From assembly GCA_015680685.1 (NCBI GenBank), contig MNCI01028444.1:548414-612413 (forward strand): DNA of 64,000 nt. Reading direction: 5' to 3'. Both the position numbers and the translations under genes were made by a program. The stretch is from Gnetum montanum. Taxonomy: Eukaryota; Streptophyta; Gnetopsida; Gnetales; Gnetaceae. The notes below the pieces were generated by a model. That model saw only the letters and a list, made by a program, of their open reading frames with translations. It made no database searches and had not been told where the DNA came from. This document shows positions 10,862-22,046 of the stretch, one piece after another; the stretch's first letter is position 1, and each line of letters starts with the position of its first letter.

Positions 10862-10921
10862 ATAGGACACGATATCGCATACGCGATATCACGTGGGATG
10901 CTATATCGCGTACGCGATATG
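10862..10921. promoter_or_regulatory. E2 internal copy of the palindromic cassette
   Basis: GATATCGCATACGCGATATC at 10871-10890 and the perfect palindrome ATATCGCGTACGCGATAT at 10903-10920. These are the same units as in this element's LTR, about 490 bases upstream of ORF2. A weak TATA-like stretch (minus strand CCTATCAATAGG, about 10843-10855) lies just downstream in element direction. Confidence 0.7.
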
Positions 10922-11244
10922 TCATCCCTAGTGATGTGAGACACCAAGAAAATACCAAATTTTTAATGATTTTTCTTGAAATTAATGTTGGAAATTGAGG
11001 ACATTGTCAAGTATTAAGATGTCCTAGGGTAATTTCATTGGTTCAAGAGGCACTCTTAATGATAATGATGTGAACTTTAGCAATAAAAATTTTGCAGTTA
11101 CAAAAAAAGGGAATGTAATGGTACATTGGAATGTTACAGTGATAGAGGGATAATAATAGGGAAAGAAAATTATAAGAAATTAAGTTAAGGGTAAGAAATT
11201 ATGTGTTTGAGCTAGAGAATTAGTGAAGATTATGAAAAATTACA

Positions 11245-11990
11245 CAAGTGGATCCTCCCCAAAGTAGGTTCCAACCTATAATGCCCTTATGTAACCACAC
11301 TTAAAGTGTCTGTGGGCACTAGAAGGGTTAAATGTAATCTGCACTATCTCCACAAAACACACACATGTAAATTTCACTGGAATGAGATGAAAATTCTATG
11401 CTACATGGGACACGAGCTACAATTACATGAACAGTGAGATGAGATGAACTATAGAAAGGGATCGTAGAGATTGGAACATGAGGTAACTAACCCAGGGCAC
11501 AGTGAATCCTGCGTGTAAAGCATGATTAATGTGTCATTAACCCATCATTCCAAGATCAGGACCAAGTCTATCCTTCTAATCAGTGACATCGCATTGTTTC
11601 ATCCCATGATGAACAACTATGAGAGTACCATAACAACAAGGCATACAATCACTTGGCGTTTAGTACAAGGGAGGAGTGATTTTTGTTTTATGGAACCCTG
11701 TTTTTCTTTTTCTTCTCTTTTTTTTTCACTTTATTGAATCTAGAGAAGCCGCCAACCTTTAGGCATGGGTGCATGTCCTTCCATTGGGATCCCCTAGAAC
11801 AGCATTTGATTTTCGAGTGCCCTTTTGATTACTCTTACTCCCATTTTTCATTAGATCTACAAGGATCTTAGTACGACCACGTTGCGTGATAACTCCCACA
11901 GACATCACCAAAGAGAATCCACAAGTCCCCTTGATGTCACATCCTAATCATTCCCTCTTGGTCCATCCTTCTTCATTATGGGTACAATGA
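11245..11990 (-). repeat. E2 conserved noncoding block
   Basis: Shared with E3 (21015-21720) and, more loosely, E4 (27630-28410) and E5 (40560-41340). Landmarks: CCCCAAAG...GCCT near one end, TTTAGGCATGGGT, and AGAGAATCC...CCCCTTGATGTCACA near the other. No frame stays open across it in all copies. In gag-pol relatives it follows integrase, so it marks the place from which pol was lost. 10400-11244 otherwise holds only the cassette and box II. Confidence 0.6.
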
Positions 11991-12316
11991 ACACAAAATT
12001 AATTTTTAAGTTTTAAAAATGTCAATAATATCACTATACCCCCGAACAGACCCTCTTATTTGTAGAGTGGATGATTGGGTGTAATGGGCTCACTTTTCCA
12101 AATAATTGATCACTTAGGACTTAATAACATAAAACACACCTCAACCAATGATCCACATGAGTGTTTTATTTGTAGATGAGATTACTTACAAAAGTGTGAA
12201 AAGACAAAAACACACAAAGAGATAACAATATCAAACAAAAAGTTGAAAAATGAAAAACTAGAAAACAAAAAGTTGTAAAATTAAAGAAAATGAAAAATAT
12301 TTATTAATCCTGCTTG

Positions 12317-14301
12317 TTATTGAAATGAGGGATATCCCCCATAACTAATCAGTTGAGTATGGAAAGAATTAATAAATGGAAAATGAGGATCCTTGCATGT
12401 TGGAAGTATTGGAACCGGTCTATACTTATCCCCTCGGGGTTCACACACTTGATTATAATTAGCATAGTGGGGCACTTTATACGATGTAGTTCCCGGATAA
12501 CAAGTTGACCCACTATGACGTTTGGAACCATTAGATGGTATGCAAGGATTTGGTTGTTGCTCTGCATGTCTATGTTCATTAGGTCGTGTGGTTGTTGGAG
12601 TGTTAGTTGGTAACCCTGATAAAGGTACATGAGGCATTGGGTTCGAAGGCAAGGATGCACCACAGTGTGGGACTTGTGCTGAGTTGGAAGATGCAGTGGC
12701 CTCGAAATTGTGTTGTCCCTTCTTACGACCATGTTTAAAGAAAGGACGCTTTTGATGTTGAGGAGGATTTTCACTACTGTTAGTAGCAGTAGCACAAGTG
12801 TTGTTCATGGGCTATTGCTGTGGCATAAACACCTTAGGAATAGTTTATGGCAATGTGGAAGGAGGGAAAGGATGAGAATGTTGAAAGTTAGGAGGAGTAT
12901 AAGGTGCACAAGGTGGTGGTTGTGTTAGAGGTATGGGTTAATAGTATTGCAGAGAATGGTACTATGGTGAGATAGAGTATGGTGGCCTGAATGGAGAAAC
13001 AAGATGTTGGACGTGATAAGCATTTGGATTTGAAAAATATGAAGGGTACATCCAGTCTAATGGTGGTCTCCTCCATGACTGGGATTGTTTCCACTGTGAT
13101 TAAACACAGTATCTCTGTACGAACTCTAGATGTAATGTGTTTCCCCAATGCTCATATAAGTGTAACAATATTGGGCATTGGCCTTTGGGGTGATCATACA
13201 GGCATATGTTGCATTCATACATATGATTGGAAGTTGAAGTCTTATTTGCTTTATCCGTCCTTTTCGATTGTCTACTATTTTGTTTTGCTTCTTGGGTTGT
13301 CAAAACTCTATCCCCAATGTTGTTGATAAATTCTCCACACTTTTGATACATCCATTCCAACATCTTATTGATCCTTGCCTCGGCTTCTTCTAATGTTTGT
13401 TGTATTGGCAAAGATGATGTTTCCACCTTGAGATTGGTTGATTTCTCCTTTTTATGATCATGGACCTTTGTTAAGTTGAGATTTTGGTCCGTTGGTGTTT
13501 TTCAACACTCTCCCATCTAGCCATTTCTCCTTCTTCTTTTGCTACTCGCTTAATAAGCTCTTAGATTTGTTGGGTTTGTAGTTTGTATAGTTGACCTTGG
13601 GCATATATTCCTAAGGTCTCTCTTGTTTCATTACGTAGCCCATCAATGATATGGTACATTAGCCTTTCCTCGAAAAACCCATAGCTTGGATAGTTCTTTA
13701 ATAGTGCATAATATCTTTCTAAGGCCATGTCCAGGGGTTCATGTTTTGCTTGTTTCCATCCTTGGATTTGTTTCCTCAAGGCTGACACTCTTGCATAGGT
13801 TTGATATTTTTCGTTAAAGACTTCTACCATTGTTGATCAGTGTCGTATTGAATTTGGTTTTAACGATCTATACCATACTTTTGCTTGGTCAACGAGTGTC
13901 ATAGGAAAGAGCTTAAGTTTCTTCCAACTGTTATCAATGTTGTTCCATGTGCAGGCATTCTAGAAGGCTTGTAAATATTGATGCGGATCTAAGTCATAGC
14001 CTCCTGAAAATTTAGGAAAGTTGTTTAAATCGAGCCTGGGTAGATGGCTCTCCTTACGATGCCTACCTAAGATTTGAACGGCCTCTTGTATTTGTGTTAA
14101 GGTTGTAGTGGCCAGTGGGGGTTCATCGTCATTGAGTAAGTTAGGCTTTCATGTGTTTCAATGACGTTGTTTTATTTCATGTTTATAAGAAACTCCCACT
14201 TCGAGTTGTATACTCTAATCTTCATCGTCATATAGTTCGTTGGTTCTCCAATGAATTTCCTCACTAAGTATGACGTTATCGTGTTCTTGTAGGAGAGGCA
14301 T
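12317..14301 (-). pseudogene. E2 gag (broken)
   Basis: Capsid/nucleocapsid protein of the element. A likely start is ATG 14301 (MPLLQEHDN). The retrotransposon gag domain is clear at 13830-13561: YQTYARVSALRKQIQGWKQ, MALERYYALLKNYPSYGF and LGIYAQGQLYKL. A zinc knuckle CNICLYDHPKGQC (C-x2-C-x3-H-x4-C) follows near 13200, then a Pro-rich tail ending at 12317. The N-terminus is shorter than in E4, E5 and E7, which have about 200 more residues with a Ser/His/Arg-rich segment. Stops and frameshifts (for example 13559 and near 13430) break it. Confidence 0.8.
12331..12347 (-). promoter_or_regulatory. E2 internal PPT-like box I
   Basis: Minus strand reads TTAGTTATGGGGGATATC directly after gag. It corresponds to the box that follows integrase in E4 (28788) and the deleted pol in E5 (40061). 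Confidence 0.5.
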
Positions 14302-14412
14302 TATTGTGTGTGAATTTATGTAACTTTTTATAATTACTTCTTTCTAAGAGATATATCGTTAATTCCTTTACAGCGACCTTGTATGATATAGCTAATCTAG
14401 ATAACTAGCACT

Positions 14413-14432
14413 GTTCCCGGCAATGGTGCCTA
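14413..14432 (-). other. E2 primer-binding site, tRNA-Asp type
   Basis: Minus strand starts about two bases inside the 5' LTR and reads GGCACCATTGCCGGGAA, close to the TGGCGCCGTTGCCGGGGA site used by Athila elements (tRNA-Asp 3' end). Confidence 0.65.
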
Positions 14433-15245
14433 TGATGAGCAGCGAGATACCCCTACACTCAACCATACGAATACGAGCATTTTCACACGCAATCCAGTAG
14501 AACTTCACAAACAGACTAGTTGTGGCACCCAGACAGTTATCCTTAGGTCGTAGTTCATTGTCTTCCCACCTAGACTAGTATTATATTTGTCACGTATGGT
14601 TTAGTCCAGAGTGAGGTGTATGATGTGTTCTAACCTAATGCTACTCCTGAAGGTAGTGGAAAATAACACTAACTAAGCTAAGCTAGGAGGGAAAGGGTAA
14701 GAGAATCTAATCTAGCCTAAGTATGATGAACAGTTGATTCCTTGATCAACTGTACACATCTTGGACCTCGTGCATAACTACCACTGGGATTACCAAGTTT
14801 AGATCCTAGGTATGCCACTAGGATACTAAGTAGTCACACTTAAATGCTCGTAATCAAGTCATACTCATTCCGCGTTACTAGGAGATAAGGGTGAGAGAGA
14901 AAATAGTAAATAACATTTAAATAAATAAATAATTAAAAAACAAAGTGAATTCTGCAATGATGAAGTAATCTTGATCTTTATTGCCGGTCATGTGTGCATC
15001 CATGTACGTCACACTCGAATAAAGAATGTCGTACAATTACATTCACCACACTGCGGGCAAACACGGGAAAAATAATCTATCTCTGGAGTGGTCAAACTAA
15101 CAGAGCTTCGCTAATTCTATTCTAGGATTATAAACAAGGGAGAGATGCTTCTTATTTATAGACATTGCGGCAGACTATGATATTGCGTACGCGATATCGT
15201 AGGGAAGACGCGATATCGTGGCCAATGCAATATCGTGTCCCATCA
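14433..15245 (-). repeat. E2 5' LTR
   Basis: 813 bases, from TGATGAGCAGCGAG to CCCATCA on the plus strand. Contains a reverse-strand TATA box near 15154-15164, AATAAAG-type signals and the palindromic cassette (GATATTGCGTACGCGATATC at 15179-15198). It begins next to the PBS. Confidence 0.85.
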
Positions 15246-15956
15246 GTAGTGTTAAAACTCAAAAAAATTAATTATGGATACAACAATTAATATAGAAAAT
15301 AAAAAAAACATAGACAAATCTACATATGATCTTCATTAACTTAAAAAAGCATATGGTCTTGTAGAGAAAAAATATTCCTAAAAGGTATATGTATGAAGAA
15401 GGTACTCCTAAAATTAAAAGTTAGGGAACCACATCTATTTTAAAAAATAAAATCCCTTGGTGTATCTTATTTTTGTATGATATTATGTTCATGATTATAA
15501 ATTGAGAAAATAATTTTTCTAAAATAGAAAAGTAGAGACTTGATGTAGAATCAAAAGGCTTAAAAATTAGTAGAAGTAAGATAGAACATATGGAATGTAA
15601 TTTCAATAAAAACATAGATAGTAGTAAAATAGAAGTAAATATTAAAGACTAAAAGGTCCCTAACTATAAATAGTTATGCTACCTAAGATTAATGCTCCTA
15701 TGAGATGGTGAAATTGATAAAGATATAAGAAATAGGATTATGGTAAAATTAATAAAAATATAAAAAATAGGATTGATGTAACATGATTAAATTGGAGATA
15801 GGTTAGTGGTATTTTATGCAATAAAAGTATCCTAATAAAAATAAAGGGAAAAATTTACAAAACAATAATTAGACTTATTAATTTATGATACTAAATTTTT
15901 ACTTACCTCCATTGAGACCCTCTATAGTTTTAGAATATCTTTTATACGCATTTTTT
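15246..15956. other. AT-rich unassigned sequence
   Basis: Very AT-rich, with one 64-codon minus ORF that looks like chance. It separates E2 from a SINE-like copy. Nothing recognised. Confidence 0.4.
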
Positions 15957-15960
15957 AAAC

Positions 15961-16053
15961 ACATAACCTAGTGTTACCTACTAAAATAGAACCAGTGACT
16001 TGAAATTTACATGTCAAGGCTCTTACCAATAAGCTAACACTTCATTATTAGGT
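15961..16053 (-). repeat. tRNA-derived SINE-like copy S1
   Basis: Minus strand shows an A-box-like TTAGCTTATTGGTAAGAGCC and, after about 30 bases, a B-box-like GGTTCTATTTT, at the spacing of a tRNA promoter. Related copies are at 16369-16405 plus 25446-25523, 25737-25822 and 43392-43488. Confidence 0.5.
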
Positions 16054-16089
16054 TGTAAAAAGGAGGCATAAACAATAAATTAATATGGT

Positions 16090-16335
16090 AGAAATGCAAA
16101 TGCTTATATGTATATTGAATGTTACAAAAGATATATTATGCAATATAGATATTAGAGGAAGGTTTAGAGTGGGTTCTATTTTAGATAAGCTACAAGAATG
16201 ACATCTTAAATGGTTTGGACATGTGTAACAAATATCATATAATTAGCTATTTAGAAAAAAATATTACTACATCAATGTTCTAGGAAAGTTATTAAAAAGA
16301 AGACCAAAATAGACATGGGAGAAAATGGGGGTGTT
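16090..16335 (+). pseudogene. LINE (RTE-like) C-terminal fragment
   Basis: The plus-strand reading has DIRGRFRVGSILDKLQE, HLKWFGHV and LLKRRPK-stop-TWEK. This is the hallmark end of RTE/L1-type ORFs (LRWFGHV...RGRPKKTW). Frames are broken. A tail with GGGTGTTGGAACC follows and leads into SINE-like copy S2. Confidence 0.65.
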
Positions 16336-16368
16336 GGAACCTAAAATAATTGAAACATAGGTACACCT

Positions 16369-16405
16369 CAAGATTTATAAAAGTTTATAACTCAGTGTTA
16401 CCTAG
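16369..16405 (-). repeat. SINE-like copy S2, left part, split by E3
   Basis: Ends TTTATAACTCAGTGTTACCTAG. The remainder continues at 25446 after E3, beginning with the duplicated CCTAG. Matches S1 and S4 in order. Confidence 0.5.
16401..16405. other. E3 target-site duplication, left (CCTAG)
   Basis: CCTAG directly before the LTR, repeated at 25446-25450. Five bases is the usual size for Ty3/gypsy elements. Confidence 0.8.
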
Positions 16406-17258
16406 TGATGAGCAACCAGGTATCCCTATGTTCAACCATACAAATCACAAGCATTCACATGCAATCTAGTGGAATTCCATGGATGTGACTAGTTATGGTA
16501 TCTAGATTGTTATGCCTTGATTGCAATTCGTTGTTTTCCCACTTGGACTAGTGGTAGCTTTGTCACATATGGTTTAGTCCAAAGTGAGGCATATGATGTG
16601 GTTCCTAATCCTATGCTATGCTACTCCCAATGACAGAAAGACATAAATTGGTTAACTAATGAATAATGACAAATAAGTCTAAATTAGCCTATGGTGATAG
16701 TATTCTCTCTTAACTATATGTACATGTCTTAGACTTCATGGAGCTACTTTTGGGTTTACCAAGTGCACATCACTAGTTCTGCCAAACAATACACCTCTGG
16801 CAACCAAGTATCTATACTTAAACACTTGTGATTAAGGTGTACACATTCTTCTTAACAACAAGAATAGTAAATAACAATAAATGAAAATGTAAAAGCCAAA
16901 ATATTAAGCTAAGTGGATGCTAAAATGATGGAAGTAATCTCGATCTTTATTGCTAGTCATGTAACATGTCCAAATATGTCACACTCGAACAAAGGTGTCG
17001 TATGATTACAAACATCACACTATGGGCATGCACTAAAAATAATAGGCTCTAATAAAATGGAAAAATAATTTGAAAACTGAAAACTAAGTATTTTGAGATG
17101 TTCCATTTGGAAGACCAAGTGTAGTATTTATAGGTGAGGTCCAGATGAGGCAATGTTAGGTATTCGACATTGCTTATTAGCCCTAACATCAGGTACACAA
17201 TGTCAAGACTTCGACGTCGCGTATTCGACATCAGGGTCAATCAAATCACAAATCATCA
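16406..17258 (-). repeat. E3 3' LTR
   Basis: 853 bases from TGATGAGCAACC to AAATCATCA. The PPT beside it (17259 onward) is degraded (TATGGGATAGC). The cassette at 17155-17235 has CGACATTG, ACATCAGGTACACAATGTC and GACGTCGCGTATTCGACATC units. The TATA box lies on the minus strand near 17125-17135 (TATAAATAC). Confidence 0.9.
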
Positions 17259-17389
17259 TATGGGATAGCTATGGGATTATTTACTGACTCAACAATGGAT
17301 AGAATAACTAACTTCACATGTCGTAATTATGTAGTACAATGATGGAACACATTATTACCAAATAAGATAAAAAAATAAGATTGGGAGGC

Positions 17390-20127
17390 TCATGTAGTGC
17401 CCAGAGGTGGTGGCTCTTCCATTGGTCACTTCCCTTTGTGTCAGGCCACTAAAATTTGTAATAATTGAGCAAGGCCTACAATTTTTCCTCCTCTGTCCTT
17501 GCGTCATGCATTGTCTAGGCTGCTGTGCCAATGTGTGCTAGCACCGATACAATCCTAGGACATGGTAGTTGTAAAATCATTTGGTTTGCCTTGATGTACC
17601 ATGCTACAAACTACCATCATTCTTCCTCAAAAACCCTAGCTTTATCCCTTGGCTCATGATAGTCTATCAATCTACGAGGTAGGTTCAAGGCTACATCTTT
17701 TTGTCTCTAATAGCTAGCTTTAACCACCTCTAATTTTGAGTTTTTCACCTGTAATTTTTATAAAGAATCTTTCTTGTTTGCAAACTCTTTTTCATAAAGT
17801 CTATAGGTGGTTGCCACCTATTTTTCTTGCTTGCTTCAAGTACGACCTATTGTTAACATGGTAAGGTTGGCATATCTAAGGTTATCCAATGTCATGTATT
17901 CCTTCAAATCTTCTATCTACAGATCCTTGTTTTTAACTTTTGCTTGTTGGACCATGGCATAACTATCCAAAATGGCTTGCCATTTAGAATTTTGTGCTAT
18001 CAAGGAGTTGATGTGGGCCTTGGCCATCTTGATTTCCTTTTTATTGATCTCCTTATACATGCCAACTTGGTCATGAAAGTGTTCTTTCAATTTCTCATGT
18101 CTCTTTGCCTCATTTCACCATGCGATGATTTCAATTAATGTCTTTTAACAAATAGCACCGACCTCCTCCATAGAGAGGGTTCTATTTTCTCAAGCCAATC
18201 TACTCATATCTTGGTTAACCCTCACTAGTTATTCCCTTAATTGGTGGACACTTTCTTCCAAAATGTTCTTTTGCTTCTTGACTATGGTCAACCGAGCATT
18301 CTCTACAGCGAGCTTCTCATTCTCTTCTTGGGTAGTGGTCAATGCATTTTTATGTGCATGGGTTCATGCATCTACATCAAAGGCATTCTAGATTTCCATC
18401 TCCTTTTCTTGCTCTATAACTACTCTCTCTTTTACTAGCTTGGTAAGCTCATCTACCTAAAATTTTTCTAGTTAGTTTGAGGTGACAAAATGGGTAGTAT
18501 CTTGTTGTTTAGTGTGCAAGGCAATCAGCTCTTCTTGCAATCTTTGCACCTTAGCTTCTGCATCTTCTACCTTGACCTCTGTCATGACCAACTTTTCTTT
18601 GGTAGTAATGAGGTATGATTGTGTTGCAATGACATCACTAGGGATGTCGAACAGAGTGGTCATCACCTAGCCTATTTACAACAAACAATCATGTACATTC
18701 TCATGCACTGCAAGAGTCATTGAGGTCGCAACCAGCATTTGTGCATATCTAGTTCCAGCCAGATCAGTCAGAGGCACAACAGGAATGTTGAACAACTCCT
18801 TGATGTGATCGATGATCACCTCTATTGTGCTTGCTGCATCCTCATGTTGTAGCACCATGATTATGGTGCCTTCTATTATTTCCAAAGTGACTTAAAAAGA
18901 TGCAACATTCCTAGAGATCTAGTGTGACCATTGGAATCCCTCTCCTCCTAATTGAATTGAGATTTCTCCCCTTGTTGGATTGGCTAATACAGTGGGTCGT
19001 ACAGCATCATCCATAACCCAAAAGAGATTGGCCTCATCCTTGCTCCCCCAGCTAATAGTCTCAACAATTCTTTGTAGGTGGCTCATTGATGGTTGATAAT
19101 CTTGTAGTAGTGGTAGTGAAGCTTGTGCTTGTGAGCACTACTCAAGCTCTTATTGCATTTCAATTTTTGGTTTTTCCTCTTTTTTAGCTTCTTACTCCTC
19201 ACTAGAATCTTTTTGTGATACTATAGTTTTGAGGAGCTTTGCAAAGGAGGTGCATTGAGCCTTTCAAAGGATATCATTAGTATATCCTAAGATTCCCGCA
19301 TGCTTGCACAACTTTCTAATTAGATAGGGAAATGGAAGTGTTGGTCTTCCTAACTTCATTTCTTCTAACTATCGTTGAATCTCTATGAAATAGTATTGGG
19401 GAAGATTAATAGAAAATTTTTCCATTAAAATGGCACTTCACCTAGCTGCATAAGTGGAGATGTGATTAAGCCCTTTGATGGGAAATAGGTGGTATGTCCT
19501 AATATTGAAGTAGGTTCTCTCTTCCAAAGTCATCTCATTGTATGACTTATCTTCCTTATTGTATCCCCCTTTCAGCCACGGTGTTTTTGTTTCAAAGTTA
19601 GATCAGGTGGATAGGTGAGCAACCTTAGCCCCTTCATTGGACAAGTTGAGAGTTGTAGTAATGTCTTTGACTACATAGAAGACATTCACCCCATAGATAT
19701 TCATAGTGGGACCTTCATCCTTATTGTGCTAGAATTAATAGAATTCCCCCAGGTACCATTCACCACTGTTTAATAGAATTAACCACAATGGAGATGCTTG
19801 GAGTTGCATCTGCATGGCTTCTAGAGAAAATTCCACAAATGGGATGAAGTTCATTTCCATAATGATCGAAGCCAATGTGAACTTTTCCAAGATGGCAGCA
19901 AGGTAGTCATGGGGCAATGTGAGATGTTATCTCCATTCAGGAGTCAGTACCTCTATCATCTCACCTTGCGCCAATTGCTCAATAGCAAGGGCCTCTTGAT
20001 GGATACTAAAAGATTGGGTCTCCTATTTAGCATGTTTCTTGTGTTCTCCTTGCTGACCGTGGCCACCATGTGAATGCTTAGTGGCTCTCTATGAGGGTTC
20101 ACCTTGAGCACCTCTTTTTGGGGCCAT
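17390..20127 (-). pseudogene. E3 extra ORF (ORF2)
   Basis: ATG 20127 (MAPKRGAQ) follows the minus-strand acceptor-like TTGATTGTAG. It ends near 17390 at the same GCACTACATGA context as E2. The block 19917-19735 has EFSLEAMQMQLQASPLWLI and SGEWYLGEFY, matching E2. The region near 19590-19290 matches the second conserved block. 18666-18472 is clearly coiled coil (VKVEDAEAKVQRLQEELIAL). About 2.74 kb, interrupted by many stops. Role unknown; same family as in E2, E6 and E8. Confidence 0.7.
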
Positions 20128-20145
20128 CTACAATCAAGAAAACAC
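20120..20145 (-). promoter_or_regulatory. Splice-acceptor-like site at ORF2 start, E3
   Basis: Minus strand reads TTCTTGATTGTAG|ATGGCCCC: pyrimidine-rich, AG directly against the ATG at 20127. Confidence 0.55.
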
Positions 20146-20477
20146 TAGGTGTTACCAAGGTTATGTTTATTATCTTTAATCAATATATACCTTACTCATA
20201 ACCTTTGTTCATTAAGATCATTATGCATATGATTATAGGATTAGGAAAATTTTCAAGAAAAATCCCCAAAAAGTATCATAACTAGTTTCTTTTTTTTTTC
20301 ATTATATGTGGCTTAGATAATGGTTATAGGCTTGAGGGTTATAAAAATTGGACATCTTGCGTTATTGTTAATTATTTTTTCATTCTAAGTCCTATGGTTC
20401 TTAACATCCTTACCCTTAGAATGCCTTCCAGGAAATAAAAAATTTTAACAAATTGATGCAAAGTTTGCATGCATGCA

Positions 20478-20492
20478 TACCCCACGACTAAG
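20478..20492 (-). promoter_or_regulatory. E3 internal PPT-like box II
   Basis: Minus strand reads CTTAGTCGTGGGGTA, about 350 bases upstream of ORF2. It is nearly identical to box II of E4. Confidence 0.5.
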
Positions 20493-20659
20493 TTGAACAC
20501 TCTGGTTTAGATAAATTCAAACGGTACAAAAATCGAAGCATTAGAGAGCTAGATATCACAAGTGGAAGATGGAGGTGTAGAGCTCTAAGTCACAAGAAGA
20601 AAAAATGGCAACAACTTGCCTAGTAACAAATGAGAGAAATGAAGTTCATGTTATGCAGG

Positions 20660-20712
20660 GGTCAACTATAGATACTTTTTTCAAACTCGACATCAGGTAC
20701 ACAACATTGAGG
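20660..20712. promoter_or_regulatory. E3 internal copy of its LTR cassette
   Basis: ACATCAGGTACACAACATTG at 20690-20709 is identical over 20 bases to 25373-25392 in this element's 5' LTR. On the minus strand it is followed by GTATCTATAGTTGACC, which resembles the LTR TATA region. Confidence 0.7.
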
Positions 20713-21014
20713 TCCAAAAATTCTAATTTTTATGGGGCCAAAGGATATGCAAATTGAAGCTATGGTTTTGCTTAGAAGGTTGAAAGTTAAATTTTGTAGT
20801 TTGCGTGAGTGGAAAAATTAATTTGAGGTATCAAAGATAGGATAAGTTGAAGTCTTCAATGGTAAAAGTACAAGGATGTGCAAGAAAAAGGGTGTTTAAA
20901 GCTTGATTGTGGGATAGAGTATGTTCATGATAAGGGAAATAGTAAAATAGAATAATTGGAGTGCATGGAAGGTGAAAAATGATGTGGTCTTGTTAGACAA
21001 TTACAAGTCACAAA

Positions 21015-21720
21015 AGTTACACAAGTGGATCCTTCCCAAAGCAAGCTCTAGCCTATGATGCCCTTTTGTAACCACACTTAAAATGTCCATAGGCACTAGA
21101 GGAGCTGAATGCAATGCATACCTGTGAAAGAAAACACACATGTTAAAACCATCAAATTGATATAATTACTCTATGTTACACAAAACCACAAGTTATGAAC
21201 ATTCAGATAATGAGATGGGATGGACCAAAGAAAGGATCATAGAAATTGGGACATGAGGTGTCATACCATGGTCATAATGAATGTGTTATTAATGGTTAGA
21301 TAACCATGTGTCCTTTTTTTCAAAATTTACACCAATTCCAAACCACCTTCAAGGACACCGCATTGTTTCATCCCATTGAAAAACAACCATAAGACTATCA
21401 AAGTTGCAAGGAGTAACATCACTTGGTGTTTTGTTTAAGGAGAAGTGTTATTATGGCACACTTATTGGTTTTTTTTTTATGGTTTTGAGAAGTTGCCAAC
21501 CTTTAGGCATGGGTACATGTCTTTCTAGTGGGACTTGCAAAAGTTTATTCAATGCTGGTTAAAGTTGCTCTTACTCCCATTTTTTGTTAGATCTATAAGG
21601 ATATGGTTAGAACCTCATCAACATGATAGAACATACAAAAGTAGCCAAAGAGAATCCACAAAATCCCCTTGATGTCACACCCTTTACATTTCATCTTGGT
21701 TTTTCACTCTTCCATCCATA
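21015..21720 (-). repeat. E3 conserved noncoding block
   Basis: Same landmarks and order as 11245-11990 of E2: a CCCAAAGCA...GCCTATGATGCCC run, TTTAGGCATGGGT, and AAGAGAATCC...CCCCTTGATGTCACA. Noncoding, with no conserved frame. Confidence 0.6.
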
Positions 21721-22030
21721 CACAATGGTTATGAAGTTATTTAGAGTTTAGATGATGAAAAATATGACCATTATTACTAGAGTAAAAACCTCTTATTAAT
21801 GGAATGGGTGAATGGATGTCATAGTCTCAATGTCCAAATAATTACTCCCTTATGACTCAACAACATAGAGAAAAAAAAATCACCTCAATGGGCAACATGA
21901 TCAATAGCGAGATTACAAACAAGGAAAATTAAAAAAACTAGAAAAAGTAGAAAGAATAGGAAAATGATAAAAAATTGTAAAACAAAAATATAAAAAGCAC
22001 TTAAAAATATTAAAGATTAGAATGGGGGGT

Positions 22031-22046
22031 AACCCCCATGACTAAA
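22031..22046 (-). promoter_or_regulatory. E3 internal PPT-like box I
   Basis: Minus strand reads TTTAGTCATGGGGGTT, just downstream of gag. Next to it (21900-22010) is the T-rich, TTTTTGTTTTACAA-type tract also seen in E4 and E5. Confidence 0.5.

Larger units (their letters stand above)
6952..15245 (-). mobile_element. E2: non-autonomous Athila-like element with extra ORF
   Basis: Minus-strand element. The 5' LTR is at 14433-15245 with a tRNA-Asp-type PBS beside it, then gag (14301-12317), a conserved noncoding block, an extra ORF (10380-7593), a PPT and the 3' LTR (ending at 7441). No protease, RT, RNase H or integrase is present: the sequence passes from the gag C-terminus (KRPFFKHGRKK) through about 95 unrelated codons to the G-run box that follows pol in E4. 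The 3' LTR has lost its outer part (homology starts near 6952), so no target duplication can be read. It needed enzymes from a relative such as E4 or E7. Confidence 0.85.

Noticed and set aside
10742-10939. 65-codon plus ORF covering the internal palindromes
   Set aside because: Coding on the plus strand would be antisense to the element and the ORF is created by the GC-rich palindrome.
12710-13326. Plus-strand ORFs over E2 gag
   Set aside because: Antisense to gag with zinc knuckle and Pro-rich tail; no conserved motif of their own.
15961-16053. Functional tRNA gene
   Set aside because: A and B boxes are degenerate, no cloverleaf can be closed by eye, and several diverged copies exist, as for a SINE.
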